Assembly (NCBI RefSeq): GCF_023078275.1
Contig: NC_062974.1
Span: forward strand, 23,427,119 to 23,491,118
DNA from: Leguminivora glycinivorella
Taxonomy: Eukaryota; Arthropoda; Insecta; Lepidoptera; Tortricidae
Length of the DNA: 64,000 nucleotides
Direction: 5' to 3'
Under the pieces are notes generated by a model. It was given only the letters and a program-made list of their open reading frames with translations, was not told where the DNA came from and searched no databases. Below, piece by piece: positions 1 to 10,716 of this stretch (positions are counted from its first letter, which is position 1; each line of letters opens with the position of its first letter). Position numbers and translations under genes: made by a program.

Positions 1-2
1 TT

Positions 3-1210
3 CATTATAAACCAATTTCATCTTTAAGCGATGACGGTCCAATCGAATTTCAAGTACCTGGATCAGGTGATGACTACATAGATCTATCACACACAATGAT
101 ACACATTACTGCTAAAGTGTTGAACCAAGATGGTACTAAATTAAAAGCAGATGCTGCAGTTGGACCCACCAATAACTGGTTACATTCTCTTTTAATCAAC
201 TTGATGTATATTTAAATCAAAAACTCATATCACCACCAAACAATACATATGCCTACCGTGCTTATATGGAAAATCTTCTCAACTACGGACCAGCAGCCAA
301 AACAACTCATCTTACTTGTGGATTGTGGTATGAAGATACGCCGGGCTATATGGATACTGTTGACGTTAACAACAAAGGGTTTAACAAAAGGCTGGAATTT
401 ATCAAGGAGAGTAAGGAAGTAGAAATGATTGGTCATTTACATGGTGATATATTTAATCAAGAGAAATTCTTAATAAATGGTGTAGAACTACGTATTAAGT
501 TAGTTCGCTCAAAAGAATCATTCAATCTTATTTGCCACCAAGATAAAAAATTCAAAGTACAAATAATGGATGCCAGCCTCATTGTAAGGAGAACGAGAAT
601 CAATCCTAGTGTTTTGTTAGCCCATCAAAAAGTATTAGCCACAACAACTGCGAAGTACCCCATTACGAGGGCAGAAGTTAAGGTTCTCACAATACCAACG
701 GGGGTTCAGGGTAAAACATTAGATAATATATTTCTCGGACAAATTCCTAAAAGATGTATTATTGGATTTGTATCAAATTCAGGTTTTAATGGTAATTTAG
801 CATTAAATCCGTTTAATTTTCAACATTATAATATGAATTCATTTAGTTTGTTCGTAGATGGTCATGAAGTTCCTTCTAAAACATTACAACCTTCATTTAG
901 TTCTGGTACAATAGCAGCAGCATATCACACTCTATTTTCTGGAACTGGTATTCATTTCCATAACGAGGGTAATGGAATAAGCAGAACAGATTTTGGTCAA
1001 GGTTATTGTTTATTGTGTTTTGATTTAACTCCTGATTTATCTGCTAATTCAACTTCACACTGGAATCTTGTTAGACATGGTAGCGTTCGGATAGAAGTAC
1101 GTTTTGATTCCGCTCTAACTAGTACCATTAATTGTATTGTGTATGCAGAATTTGATAATATAATTGAAATAAATAAAAATCGTGATGTATCTGTAGATTA
1201 CAATAGTTAA
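3..1210 (+). pseudogene. Polinton/Maverick-type capsid protein (insect F54H12.2-like family), left end cut by window, one frameshift
   Basis: The frame that opens at position 3 runs to a stop near 215. The homologous reading then continues one frame over, open through 266 to the stop at 1210 (314 codons from the first in-frame ATG). The switch falls in the T-rich run at about 187-193 and is explained by loss of one base. Seen: a lysine- and tryptophan-poor beta-rich protein with the conserved segments NYGPAAKTTHL, FNQEKFLINGVE, LVRSKESF, NPFNFQHYN, YHTLFSGTGIHF and FDLTPDLSAN, and a C-terminal IVYAEFDNIIEI. From family knowledge, this matches insect proteins labelled uncharacterized protein F54H12.2-like. 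Inference: it is a jelly-roll virion protein, because an adenain-type protease follows 100 bp downstream on the same strand. The true start lies left of the window. The frameshift means this copy is broken unless it is a sequencing error. Confidence 0.72.
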
Positions 1211-1310
1211 GATTAAGAAACATATAAATACCCCGTTCTCTTTAATTTATTTTATTTGGAATTCATCATTGTTTGCATGATCATCAATAATTTGTATATG
1301 TTACTTAACT

Positions 1311-1754
1311 ATGGATACTAAAGAAATTCAATTTTGTATGAGGAAACTAAACCCATTGTTTAATTCAAATGTTTTTGCTGCCAACAAAATACCTATTCGG
1401 GTTAATCTACCTACCTTTATTGTCAGTAATTTGGACCCTGATTCAAAACCGGGTTCCCATTGGGTTGCTATACACATTGATGTAAATGGTGTAGGTGAAT
1501 ATTTTGACTCCTTTGGCAGGAAACCTTCCGGTTATCATAAGTCATTTCTAGATAGAAATACGAGACGGTGGTTTTACAATAATAAATCACTTCAAAACCA
1601 TTTCACTTCTGTTTGTGGTGAATATTGTTTAGTTTATTTGTATTTTAAGTTTCATGGAAAATCTATGAAACATATGCTTAACTTGTTTTCTGATAATTCT
1701 TTATGTAATGATCTAGTATTACGAAATATGTTTAAGACCTTTTTTGTGAATTAA
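1311..1754 (+). CDS. Adenain-like cysteine protease (Polinton PRO)
   Basis: An uninterrupted 147-residue protein. In adenovirus and Polinton elements such proteases mature capsid proteins. The papain-like triad of the adenain (C5) fold is visible in order: His50 in GSHWVAIHID, Asp66 in GEYFDSFG, Gln95 as the oxyanion residue and Cys102 in SVCGEYCLVY. The Gln-to-Cys spacing of seven residues is as in adenain. It is shorter than adenovirus adenain (about 200 residues) but usual for element-borne versions. The first ATG in frame is at 1311 and the next is well inside the fold, so this start is preferred. It lies about 100 bp downstream of the capsid gene on the same strand. An AATAAA-type signal overlaps the stop region (about 1753-1760). 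All catalytic residues are kept, so this gene could still be functional while its neighbour is frameshifted. Confidence 0.85.
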   Translation: MDTKEIQFCMRKLNPLFNSNVFAANKIPIRVNLPTFIVSNLDPDSKPGSHWVAIHIDVNGVGEYFDSFGRKPSGYHKSFLDRNTRRWFYNNKSLQNHFTSVCGEYCLVYLYFKFHGKSMKHMLNLFSDNSLCNDLVLRNMFKTFFVN

Positions 1755-1987
1755 ATAAAAAAATACGTGTACTGGTAATAATGATTTTTATTTTGAATTC
1801 TCACATAGTAACCTTTATAAAACTACAGACATTTGACACCATTTTATTTCTTATTTATTTTGTTTGGAATGTGAAACAATGCAAAAGAATATCTTACAAG
1901 GAAATTTACTTAAATCATAAAAAGGAAAGATAAGAAATGTGAAACACTTTAACACTATCCTACTGCTATCGTTAAAAATTATATTTA
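1755..1987. other. Convergent 3' ends
   Basis: AT-rich spacer between the protease stop and the stop of the opposite-strand gene. It carries AATAAA-like signals on both strands (about 1753-1760 on plus, about 1840-1860 on minus) and no coding potential. Confidence 0.4.
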
Positions 1988-2590
1988 TCACTGTTTCTTA
2001 TTATCTATAAAATATTTTACACATGTGTCCTTAGAAGCTAATTGTTTTGTAATATTATATACAATATTTCGCGTATTTTGTAATTCCAAGTCGTCTTCCA
2101 ACGCAAAATACTTCAGTCTGACGTCCGCGTGCTTCCAGTGTTCCGTGGATGGGATGTTTTTGATTGTTTGCATATCATATATCTCTATTTTAATTAAGTG
2201 AGATGAATACGCCCCATCATCTTGTCCAGATGATAAATTAGCCACGCCTTCTGGCGAACTTTTGCTTACATTCGAAGACCGTTTCAAGGTTTTACACTGC
2301 TTTTTAGGTCGTTCAAAGAAGCTGTCAATATTATTTCCAGGACGTTTCTTTGCGAGGGCTTGCTTAACTTTGAAACCAGCTGTACCTTCCTCATCGGTTG
2401 AATCACCCTGATTTTCCGGGTAGTAATAGTTCTTGAAAGTATTTTCAGAGAACTGAAACAATGAAAGACAATATTTTAAACACTATTAACAATTCTATTA
2501 ATTAAATACAAAGAACACTAGACGAAACAATATTATAAAAAGGCAATATGGGTTACAGTAATTTAAAAAGAAAAACATACTCACGTCCAT
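1988..2590 (-). CDS. Two-exon gene of unknown function, convergent with the protease
   Basis: Exon 1 coding part is 2585-2590 (ATG GAC), followed by a donor GTGAGT at 2579-2584. The acceptor TTGTTTCAG ends at 2453 and exon 2 runs 2452-1988. The 132-bp intron is phase 0 and the joined frame gives 156 residues. The start ATG sits in the context CAACAATGG. An alternative unspliced start at 2461 would read through the acceptor and is less likely. The protein is hydrophilic: an acidic N-terminus with a DSTDEEG patch, a basic stretch rich in Lys/Arg (AKKRPGNN, RPKKQCKTLKR) that resembles a nuclear localisation signal, then a more structured C-terminal 70 residues. I do not recognise the family. TTTATT-containing sequence at about 1840-1860 would supply an AATAAA poly(A) signal for this strand. 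Whether it belongs to the Polinton-like element or to the host is open. Confidence 0.6.
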
Positions 2591-2723
2591 TGTTGGATCT
2601 GTCTATAAACACTTCACTTTTGAACGCACACTCCACTTCTCTATATACCACACTAGATACAAGGAGCTCTGGTACAGAAGGCTGCCTCTACAGGAATACT
2701 TATTCAGCCTCGACTGTCTTTGG

Positions 2724-2731
2724 CTTTTATA
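2724..2731 (-). promoter_or_regulatory. TATA box of the convergent spliced gene
   Basis: The minus strand reads GAGTATAAAAGCC here. That is about 135 bp upstream of the ATG at 2590 and correctly oriented for a leader of roughly 100-110 nt. Transcription would begin near 2695-2702. No stop or splice signal between box and ATG argues against it. Confidence 0.5.
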
Positions 2732-3584
2732 CTCGTAATATGGTAGAGAGCAGGGGAACGTACCATAAATCTTGTTTCAACCAGTTCATCTTATACCTGA
2801 ACGCAAACAATAAACTTTTTGTCATTTTACAATACAATAAACATCTATAATAAAGCAACTAAGTTGTTACAATAATAAATTCAAGTCACAAGAATTACCG
2901 GTGCGTTAGTCTAAAACATGTTTACACCAGTTAATGCTCTTTGTTAAATATGAATAGAAAGTATCATGCCTTGACATGTTCGTCGAAGGATCTCTTTACC
3001 CAAAACCCGAATTATTCAAATAAACGGAAACAATAAATATATATTATCTTTAAAAATGCACAAAAGACATTTTTATTCACATAGAATTAGCCTTAAACAT
3101 GTTTTAACCGGTTCTCAGGTTCTCACGTCGTAACAAGTTTATTGAAAGTATGCATTCTCTTAAACAATACACAAGTCATAGAAAATAAGAATAGGTAAGT
3201 AAATTATTCAAAGAAGGTACAATAAATAAAGAAATTAAGCAAAAACGCAACTTCACAAAATTACCGAGGTTTATTCAGATACAAAACATTGAAATATATG
3301 TAAAAAAAAAAGTTTGATAAGATGGGAAATTAACTTTTATTAAGACGTAATCAAAAAATTGACTTATTAATCATATGTACAAATTTGGTAATACAACAAA
3401 GAGATGTATGATAGAAATAGGTATAAGATATCATAAATATTCGAGAAAAAGAAAGATACGCTAGATAGGATCGTTAAGTTTAGGTATTTGGATAAACTTA
3501 AATGTAACTCAGAAGTTCTTAAGTTAAAACGTAATTATAATACATTTCATAAATACCTACATTTATAGAAATAAAAGTAAAAGT

Positions 3585-3716
3585 AGGTGAAACTCAGTTA
3601 GGTTTCATAAAGGTAAGTCTAGACTACTTAGGTTAACTAAGAGTAGGTTTTAATTAAATTTGGTTAGGTTACGAATGGAAAAGTTAGGTATTTTAATTAG
3701 GTTAGGTTAGGTTAGA
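3585..3716 (+). repeat. Degenerate TTAGG-rich stretch
   Basis: Contains repeated AGGTTAGG-type words, ending in three perfect TTAGG units near 3699-3714. TTAGG is the insect telomere unit, but the run is short and imperfect, so this is an AT-rich, GGTTA-biased stretch rather than a telomere. Confidence 0.4.
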
Positions 3717-3995
3717 ATCGCAATCCATATGATTACAAAGTTATACTAAAAATTAATTATAAAATACCTATCAGTATGAGACACAAGGAAAAGGTGTGCA
3801 TGACACTGCCAGGTAGCTGGGTAGGGTAACAATGGTCTAGCGCCGAGTCCAGATCGAACAATAGAAAGGGTCGGTAATCCTTTTGTGACCGTCGTGCACA
3901 AGGTTTATTGTGTTAAGAACGTATTCTGTAAATACTAGAAGGAGGCTTCTGAGAGCGTCGAGACCCAGCGCAATGAATCTAAATGGGGGGCTATT

Positions 3996-3997
<2 letters not shown>

Positions 3998-4032
<35 letters not shown>
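3998..4032 (+). repeat. Poly(T) tract of 35
   Basis: Thirty-five uninterrupted T residues lie between a GC-poor flank and a GC-rich flank (4033-4110). Read on the minus strand this is a GC-rich segment ending in A35, as expected for a retroposed transcript, but I cannot identify the source. Confidence 0.6.
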
Positions 4033-4034
<2 letters not shown>

Positions 4035-4661
4035 GTTCAGTAAGACCATGGATGGGCGGTGGTGGGGTCCTGGGAGCAGGCCCCAGACCCGGGCTGGTAA
4101 CGGGGGTACCCTACTACTATTAATGTAGGCATAATTACAAGCTCTTATGAATAGTAGAAATTATCAGAGCAATATTTTATCAATCGGTACGAGAAATAAT
4201 TGGTGCGCTTGACTTGAGTAATCTATTGTACGTTTATATCTGTAACTCGAACGCACATTTTCGTCTGTTTTTCACATTGCATGCTAGAACGGCCGTTGAG
4301 CTGAAAAATATTTTTTCAGGCAGTAATGTTAAATGGCCTACTTTTCATGTTCGGTCTCTCGCGCTAATGTAAAGCCTTTTTGATTTGTTTTCGGTGGATG
4401 TATTTTTTTAGTGGTGGTCAAGTGTTTTTACTTTATAAGGTACTTTTGTAAGTTATGTATTGTTTCAGTAATTTTTTACTCACTTTTATTTCTTACTTAG
4501 TAATTTAGCTAGTAAAACAACTAGTAAACTTTTCAGTAAAATCAGCTATACAGCATTTATTCTCTTTTGGACACTTATTTTGTCCAGTAGGACTTTTATT
4601 TTTTGTCCAGTAGTGCATAGTTCCAAATAGTTCCAATGTCGGAATTATGTTATCAATACTA

Positions 4662-5132
4662 ATATTATAAATGGGAAAGTGTGTGTGTCTGTTTGTTTGT
4701 CTGTCTTTCACGGCAAAACGAAGCTACAATTGACGTGATATTTTAGGGACCGGCCACATCAGAGCGTCGCGTGTCTCGGGGCGCGCAACGGACGTCTGCG
4801 CCACGCCGCTTCAGTGTAATTAAAAAAACGTCTCCTCAGTACATTTTGTATAGGAAGGACGTAAGACGCGCCGCCAAGCGGCGCGGCGCGCGCCACACCG
4901 CCGCCACGCCACCTGGGGCGCGTCTTACGTCCTTCCTATACAAAATGTACTGAGGAGACGTTTTTTGAATTACATTCAGGTGGCGTGGCGCGGACGTCCG
5001 TTGCGCGCCCCGAGACACGCAACGCTTAAGTGGGAACGCTGGCTTAAGTGGAGATAGTGGAAGGGATGGAGAACGACATAGGCTATTTTTTGTCTCTTCG
5101 CGTCTCTCCACGGGCAAAAGCTAGTTAAATTA
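4662..5132 (+). repeat. Family I SINE-like repeat, split by a family A palindrome
   Basis: The left half (4662-4745) has the start AAATGGGAAAGTGTGTGTGT, TTTCACGGCAAAAC and GACGTGAT. The right half resumes at 5044 with TTAAGTGGAGATAG and ends GGGCAAAAGCTAGTT. Other copies at 8138, 43755 and 58060 read across without the insert. Confidence 0.7.
4746..5043. mobile_element. Palindromic MITE family A, copy 1
   Basis: About 298 bp, nearly a perfect inverted repeat. Each arm contains GCGTGTCTCGGGGCGCGCAA, a GGACGTCYGCGCCACGCC block, GTAATT plus an A run, and a CTCCTCAGTACATTTTGT block. It is GC-rich against an AT-rich background. The family I target reads TTAA at the insertion point, matching a TTAA-type (piggyBac-like) duplication with the left side decayed to TTTA. 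Confidence 0.7.
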
Positions 5133-5527
5133 TAATTATCTTAAACAAAGCTCATTTTTACTGTTAGGGTTTAGAAAGATTTGAACGCGATAATATACAA
5201 GTGTAGTATAATAAAGTCGCCTAAAGCCTAAAATAAAACGCCCATTATAAACGTGTGTACTCATTGATAGACGTAAGATATAGCCAGTCAGCGATAATAA
5301 ATTATTCCGCCTTCAGGCTTAAGGCTTCCCTGTCTATTCTCAAATTCTATTGAGGTTCCATTCCATTATAACTTGGCCTAAACTGTACTCTTAATTGTAC
5401 TGTTCTGTAATCTTTTGGTATAAACCTAGACTGATTGAGAGATACGGGCTAGCATGAGACCTGAATAGCGCCGTGACTTATCCGACGGGGTGACGGAGCA
5501 CGACAAAGCCTGGCTCGACAACCTTAA

Positions 5528-5821
5528 GGGACCGTCCCCACTCAAGAGACGCATGTCCTGAGGCGCGGAACGGACGTCCGCGCCACGCCGCCTGAATGTA
5601 ATTTAAAAAACGTCTTCTCAGTACATTTTGTATAGGAGACGTCTCTTGGCGCGCTCCAGGCGGCGCGGCGCGCGCCAAGCGACGCGTCGCCTGGGGGCGC
5701 GTCTTACGTCTTTCCTATACAAAATGTACTGAGGAGACGTTTTTAAATTACATTCAGGCGGCGTGGCGCGCACGTCCGTTCCGCGCCTCAGGACATGCGT
5801 CTCTTGTGGGGGGATGACCCC
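5528..5821. mobile_element. Palindromic MITE family A, copy 2
   Basis: Left boundary reads TTAA then GGGACCGTCCCC; right boundary reads GGGGATGACCCC then TAA. The arms carry the ACGTCCG, CCACGCCGCC and GTACATTTTGTATAGGA blocks of copy 1. The ends give the clearest view of the family terminus, GGGAC. Confidence 0.7.
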
Positions 5822-6050
5822 TAAGCACAGCAAAAAGGAAGTCCCAAGGAGGGTGGTTGCTGACGACTCAAAGGACAATAGACGGAACAAATTAGTTCCG
5901 TAGGTCCTTCCGTTGCCAGCACACCACCCCCTCGTTGAGCTCTGGCTGCCTTACTCACCGGCAGGAACACAATACCTCTACTATAGGATTTAGTGCTATT
6001 TGGATGCGGTCTTATCGTTAGCTATATTCTCGTAAAAAAAATCTGCTGCA

Positions 6051-6325
6051 TATTCAAAACATTCACATTCAAAGCATACGCTGGTGATATGTGATGAAGT
6101 GTGCAAGCGCTGTGAATCTGTTCCGCATAATCTCTGCTTGTGTGCTAATGCTAAAGTGTTGCTTGACCTTTTTGTCTGTTAGGACTTAAGTAGACTTTGA
6201 TAATGCCCGGTTTAGATGCATGGAACAAGAAGCATTTTCTTGTTGTATGTACCTCTACCTTGTATTTGTCCAATTTGATGTTAAATAAAGTATATTCTAT
6301 TCTTCTATTCTATTCTATTCTTGTT
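6051..6325 (+). repeat. LINE 3' tail with TATTC microsatellite
   Basis: Non-coding sequence leading to AAATAAAGTATATTC and then a TATTC repeat (6290-6320), the usual form of a LINE 3' end with pentanucleotide tail in Lepidoptera. No reverse transcriptase sequence is left. Confidence 0.45.
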
Positions 6326-7837
6326 AGTATTATAGGTATACGGCTATTTTAAAATTAAGATCATCTATAAAGCTTGTATATGATATAAGGATATCACTGA
6401 AATATAATACGGGCCACTCGGGTGTAAATAGTCGATAAAATTTCCAAATCGGAAAAATGGGATGGACAAAAATGGCTCTAAACTTGTATAACAGACTCCA
6501 GGCTCTTATAACGCTAAGAAGAAGACTTTTATCCCACAGCAGAAGCCTCATTAAGCTTACTGTGGGACATTCAATTATTATTAATTATTTATGCCAACGG
6601 GCTATGCCCTCGTGTAGCGATAAGAACAAGAGAAGCCAAGTCACGTACTGCCAACATAACCGAACGAAGTTTAGCTCCGTCTGGTTATACATTTCTAATC
6701 TGTGCTCGGCCATACTGACTGGAGGAGATTGGACTTTCGCTTCTCCATACAAACCTTGTCCCTATTTTCCTCTCTACAGATTATACATATAGTTATAGAA
6801 GCTTGACGGTTCTTCACCACTATATTTTTTGCTTTTTCGATCGTTACAATAAAATTATTAAAAAAAAAATAACATGTAGCACGTAGGTTACCCAATCACC
6901 AGACATTGTAACTTTTCCAGCTATTTTGGTGCAGCATTGTCGCATTAAAGGAAAATGTCCGAAGCCAGCTAAAATATTTAATTAGGATTAATAACACTAA
7001 AATGAGCCTTAATTGATCATCTATCTAGAAAACACGTGTATTTTTTTCTCTCATGCTTCCTTTTTCTCTCCTTTATTTCTCCTTGATTTCTTTTATTTCT
7101 CTCATGCTTCACCAAAATTGCTCGAAAAGATACGATGTCTGGTAATGAATCTCTTACGTAATACCTACTCGAATGGCACCGAAGAGGAAAATTGAGACTT
7201 CGCTTGTGTGGACAAGCGGTTGTCGATATTCCGCTTAAGCTTGACCCGTTTGGACGATTTAGGTCGATTTCGATTCAAATTGTTCTCAACCAAGTTAGTT
7301 ATGATTGGACTGCTTCAATTGTTGGTTTCAATTTCAACGATTCGTTAGTGGGACAAAAGTAGAATAGCAAACTTATTCTACTTATCTTTGAAGTTCTAAT
7401 TCAACTGAATTTTTATACAGGCTGTAATTTTTAATGGATATGCAATATTTTATGGATATGATGAGCTCTGTATACTGATCACCGAGCGTCATGTCACTAA
7501 AAGTTAAAATCATGCAACCATAAATTTAAATCATTAAAATCATCTGCCATTTTGGATTTACGCGGACGGATCGATAGCGTCGCTTGGATTGTGATGAACG
7601 AGTTATTTATTAAAATCTCTATAGGACCATGGAATCAATTCCTTTTCGTGAGTTAATACTATAGTTATACTTACTAATATACTTAGAATCTGATCCTAAT
7701 CCATACAACTTTATTATCAGCTTTTAGGAACAATTTTTTTGAATACTATGTAGTTGGCCTAATATAAATGTAAGTGTTTACGCGATTAAGTCCCGTTTTG
7801 TTCTAAAATTATTGGCAAATTAGGTTGGCTAATTAGA

Positions 7838-8085
7838 AATATATTTGTCATGCCGTATGAAAACCTTGACAGGCCACAAACAAAAAATGTCGTACGGTGC
7901 TCGTGCTTTGTTCCATACAGACCCGTTGCGGCGGGCCTCACCCGCATCATCGCATTCCAAATTCGCAGATGTTCGAAATTCGAGTGGTATAACGGAAATC
8001 GGACAATCTCGGAAGTAACCCCCCATTGTGACACGTGGCGCCCATTATATATTAAGAATGACTTTGGATAGCCATATCCATCCAT
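7838..8085. repeat. Dispersed repeat family N, copy 1
   Basis: Shares a block of about 85 bp with 8492-8585, including ATAACGGAAATC, CTCGGAAGT and ACCCCCCATTGTGACACGTG. The shared block marks it as a dispersed repeat; the class is not clear. Confidence 0.5.
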
Positions 8086-8137
8086 AATATACTTATATTT
8101 ATAATATTATATTCTTTATTTCATTGTTCTTTATTTA

Positions 8138-8395
8138 TATAGATATTTTATTTATATAAATAGGAAAGTGTGAGTGTCTGTTTGTTTGTCCGTCTTTCAC
8201 GGAAAAACGGAGCGACGAATAGACGTGATTTTTAAGTGGAGATAGTTGAAAGGTTGGCGAGCGACATAGGCTACCTTTTCTCTCTTTCTCACCCCCCTCC
8301 CCCCTCACTTCCCTAAAATGGGGGGTAGAAGTTTGTATAGAGTATTCTGCACTTTTCGAATTTATCGCGAGCGAAATTGCGGGCAAAAGCTAGTG
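8138..8395 (+). repeat. Family I SINE-like repeat, copy 2
   Basis: Full-length: starts with the TGTCTGTTTGTTTGTCCGTC block, contains AGTGGAGATAGTTGAAAGG and a C-rich centre, and ends GCGAGCGAAATTGCGGGC then AAAAGCTAGTG. There are no internal insertions. Confidence 0.65.
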
Positions 8396-8491
8396 ATTTG
8401 ATTTTATTGCCTTATTAAACAGCTCGAATCTTGTTTTCCGTGCGATAAAAAAATGTGTAAATATTTTCTTTACTTTTTTTTTTAAATCTTG

Positions 8492-8585
8492 GGACATGTT
8501 CAAATTCGAACGGCGGGATAACGGAAATCTGTCTCGGAAGTGACCCCCCATTGTGACACGTGCGGCTCATTATTGAGGTTCATGG
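8492..8585. repeat. Dispersed repeat family N, partial copy 2
   Basis: Matches the right part of 7838-8085 in the same orientation, about 400 bp further on. One of the two may be a duplication remnant. Confidence 0.45.
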
Positions 8586-8782
8586 TATGCATTGTGCGTT
8601 AGCCAATGATTTTTTATGTAAATTGTGCAATGTCATAAACGATGTGGGTCTTTGCACAAAAAATAAGTGTAGGTATTGCTTTTAAATTCATGTTTGTACG
8701 AAAGTATACTTAACATGTGACATTTCTTCGAGCGAAATCACACTGACAGATCGAGATCCTAATGACTGACATTAACATCTTA

Positions 8783-9143
8783 AAAGCTCGGCCACACTTG
8801 CGCGTTTTGTGAGCGTGTAGGCGAAGCGTTAGCGGAGCGCAATGATAGCGGTGCGCCGGACGGACGCTGGCGTTGCGCCCAGCGGACCCCGGCAGGAACT
8901 AAAGCCTCCGCCACACATAAACCGCTTTGATAGCGTAGCGCAATCATAGCGGTGCGTCGGACAAATGCTGACGTTCCGCTCGCAACCCGCGCGCGCATTA
9001 CGCTCGCAATCCGCGCTCGTTAGTTCCCGTCGGCGTCCGCTGGGCGCAACGCCAGCGTTCGTCCGGCGCACCGCTATCATTGCGCTCCGCTGACGCTCCG
9101 CTAGCGCGTACGCTTTCAAAACGCACGTGTGTGGCCGAGCTTT
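8783..9143. mobile_element. Palindromic MITE family B, copy 1 (compound)
   Basis: Ends read AAGCTCGGCCACACTTGCGC and its inverse, flanked by TTAA on both sides (TTAAAAGCTCGG and CCGAGCTTTAA). An extra internal end GCCTCCGCCACACATAAA at about 8905 shows that two subfamily ends are joined in one copy. The arms carry the GCGGAGCGCAATGATAGCGG and GCGCCGGACGRACGCTGGC blocks. Confidence 0.7.
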
Positions 9144-10124
9144 AACGAGCGCGGAATGCGCGCATTCCGCGATACTAAGATACTAGTATTTATTAGGCAC
9201 GAGTTCATTCATTTGCCACTAAACGCAATTAGTAAGTAGGTAGGCTGCTATACAGTACCTATACAGGTATGCATTAGGAAAATATGCCCTATTTTCTTAG
9301 TTCGCATCATAACAAAAACGTCACGCGAACGTAAATATTGGGCAACCGCAAATATTTCCACACAAAATAAACATGAAAATGAAGTGTGGCCGGATTTAGA
9401 TACGCGTCATACGCTGCCAACACTGTATGGTTTATCATTGATCATTAACAGTTCTTATCTCTTTGAAATACAGTTTAAAGTTCGTCATTTCAGTTCCAAG
9501 TACTAAGTACTAAATGTCGCTGAAAACGCTATCCCTTTCAATAGCATTAAGTATGAACAAGCATGAAAGAGATAGCATTATGACTTGCCAATATTTATTG
9601 GTAATATTCACTAGTCCACGATGGACCTTAATGGGTTTCAATAAGGTTTAAGAACGATAATTTGTGTATGTTCGTTGTATTTTTGGAATTACAGCAAAAG
9701 GAAGATTTATAGTAGAAGGATTGTGGAATTCCTGTAGCGTCTGACATAGTCCACGGTCCTTGAGAGGGCAGAGAGTTCCACCACAGAATATATAATAGTA
9801 CAAGTACAGAAGGCCCACTGCTTTGATGTTCACGAAATGCCGCCTTTTTAAATGCCTACAAAATTCTAACAAAGAAACGAGCCGCACGTGCGCAGCGTCG
9901 GACGATAGGGTTGCCTATCGATTAAATTAATACTCAGATAAAATGTTATACTATTATATTTAAGTCTTGGGTACTGTCTAGGTATATTATACTGTATTTA
10001 TATATTTTTGTTTAAATCCCAATAAGTTTAAGGCCTATTGAACTTTTCCAGATTTGAGTAAGATTGTCCTATTTTCGCGGACATCGCATATTAATAAAAA
10101 AAAACTCTCAACTTAAAGTAGCAA

Positions 10125-10260
10125 TAGAAAGTGCGAACGTGCGTTCCGTGAGAACGAGCGCTACCCCTGAGTAGGCCGCGAGCTCGCGGCCGCCAGCACG
10201 TACTTATAGCGCGGCGATAGTATCGCGGAGTGAGCCGCCCCTGGTTCCACGAACCTAGCC
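10125..10260. other. Isolated GC-rich patch
   Basis: About 65 percent GC in an AT-rich neighbourhood, with the self-complementary GCGAGCTCGC at its centre. There is no open frame or repeat partner in the window. Confidence 0.25.
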
Positions 10261-10274
10261 GCCTTATTTTTTTA

Positions 10275-10350
10275 AATTTTTATATATTTATTATAAGTGG
10301 GCTTACTTTTGGCCACAGACTAGCCAAAGGCACAGATGCCTGTTCACTCT
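10275..10350 (-). repeat. LINE 3' UTR fragment, same family as 28618-28886
   Basis: Contains GGGCTTACTTTTGGCCACAG and ACTAGCCAAAGGCA, the inverse of the 3' UTR that follows the reverse transcriptase tail at 28618-28886. Only the last 75 bp survive. Confidence 0.5.
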
Positions 10351-10716
10351 TGCATTAATACAATATTTCGATGTTAGTTTCTCATTTTAAAAATGCATAG
10401 TTATTATTTGTCAAAATACAATAGTTTTCTGAGAGCTTTACATACATCACAGTTACCATTTTCAAGGCCGTAAAAAGGTTGTGATGTATACTGTTAATTA
10501 TTTATCAAGGTTGCATATGTAATAAATTAAAATTAAACAGATTAAATTTAGGAAATTAATAAAAAAAAATTAAGTACTGACACTTTTTAGTTTAGCTACA
10601 TTTTAAAATCATTTTCAAATAACATGAAGTTTTGACATGACTTTTAAAATACCATACTTATCTATAGTTACTCCATGGATGTGTACTATATTGTGGATTT
10701 TAGATCGTTCTTGTTT

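Noticed and set aside
2548..2850. 100-residue plus-strand frame
   Set aside because: Antisense to the first exon and promoter of the spliced minus-strand gene; no family resemblance.
3595..3716. Interstitial telomere (TTAGG) array
   Set aside because: Only three perfect units in a degenerate stretch. The long poly(T) nearby is not joined to TTAGG as it would be for SART/TRAS elements.
4771..5117. Open frames on both strands with repeated SRGAQRTSAPRR-like residues
   Set aside because: They lie in family A palindromes, recur in every copy on both strands, and have no start or splice support.
8780..9119. Open frames rich in Arg/Ala (AERQRSAMIAVRRTNAG type)
   Set aside because: Chance frames in GC-rich family B palindromes; similar frames appear at 42493, 43018, 45399, 55785 and 61410.
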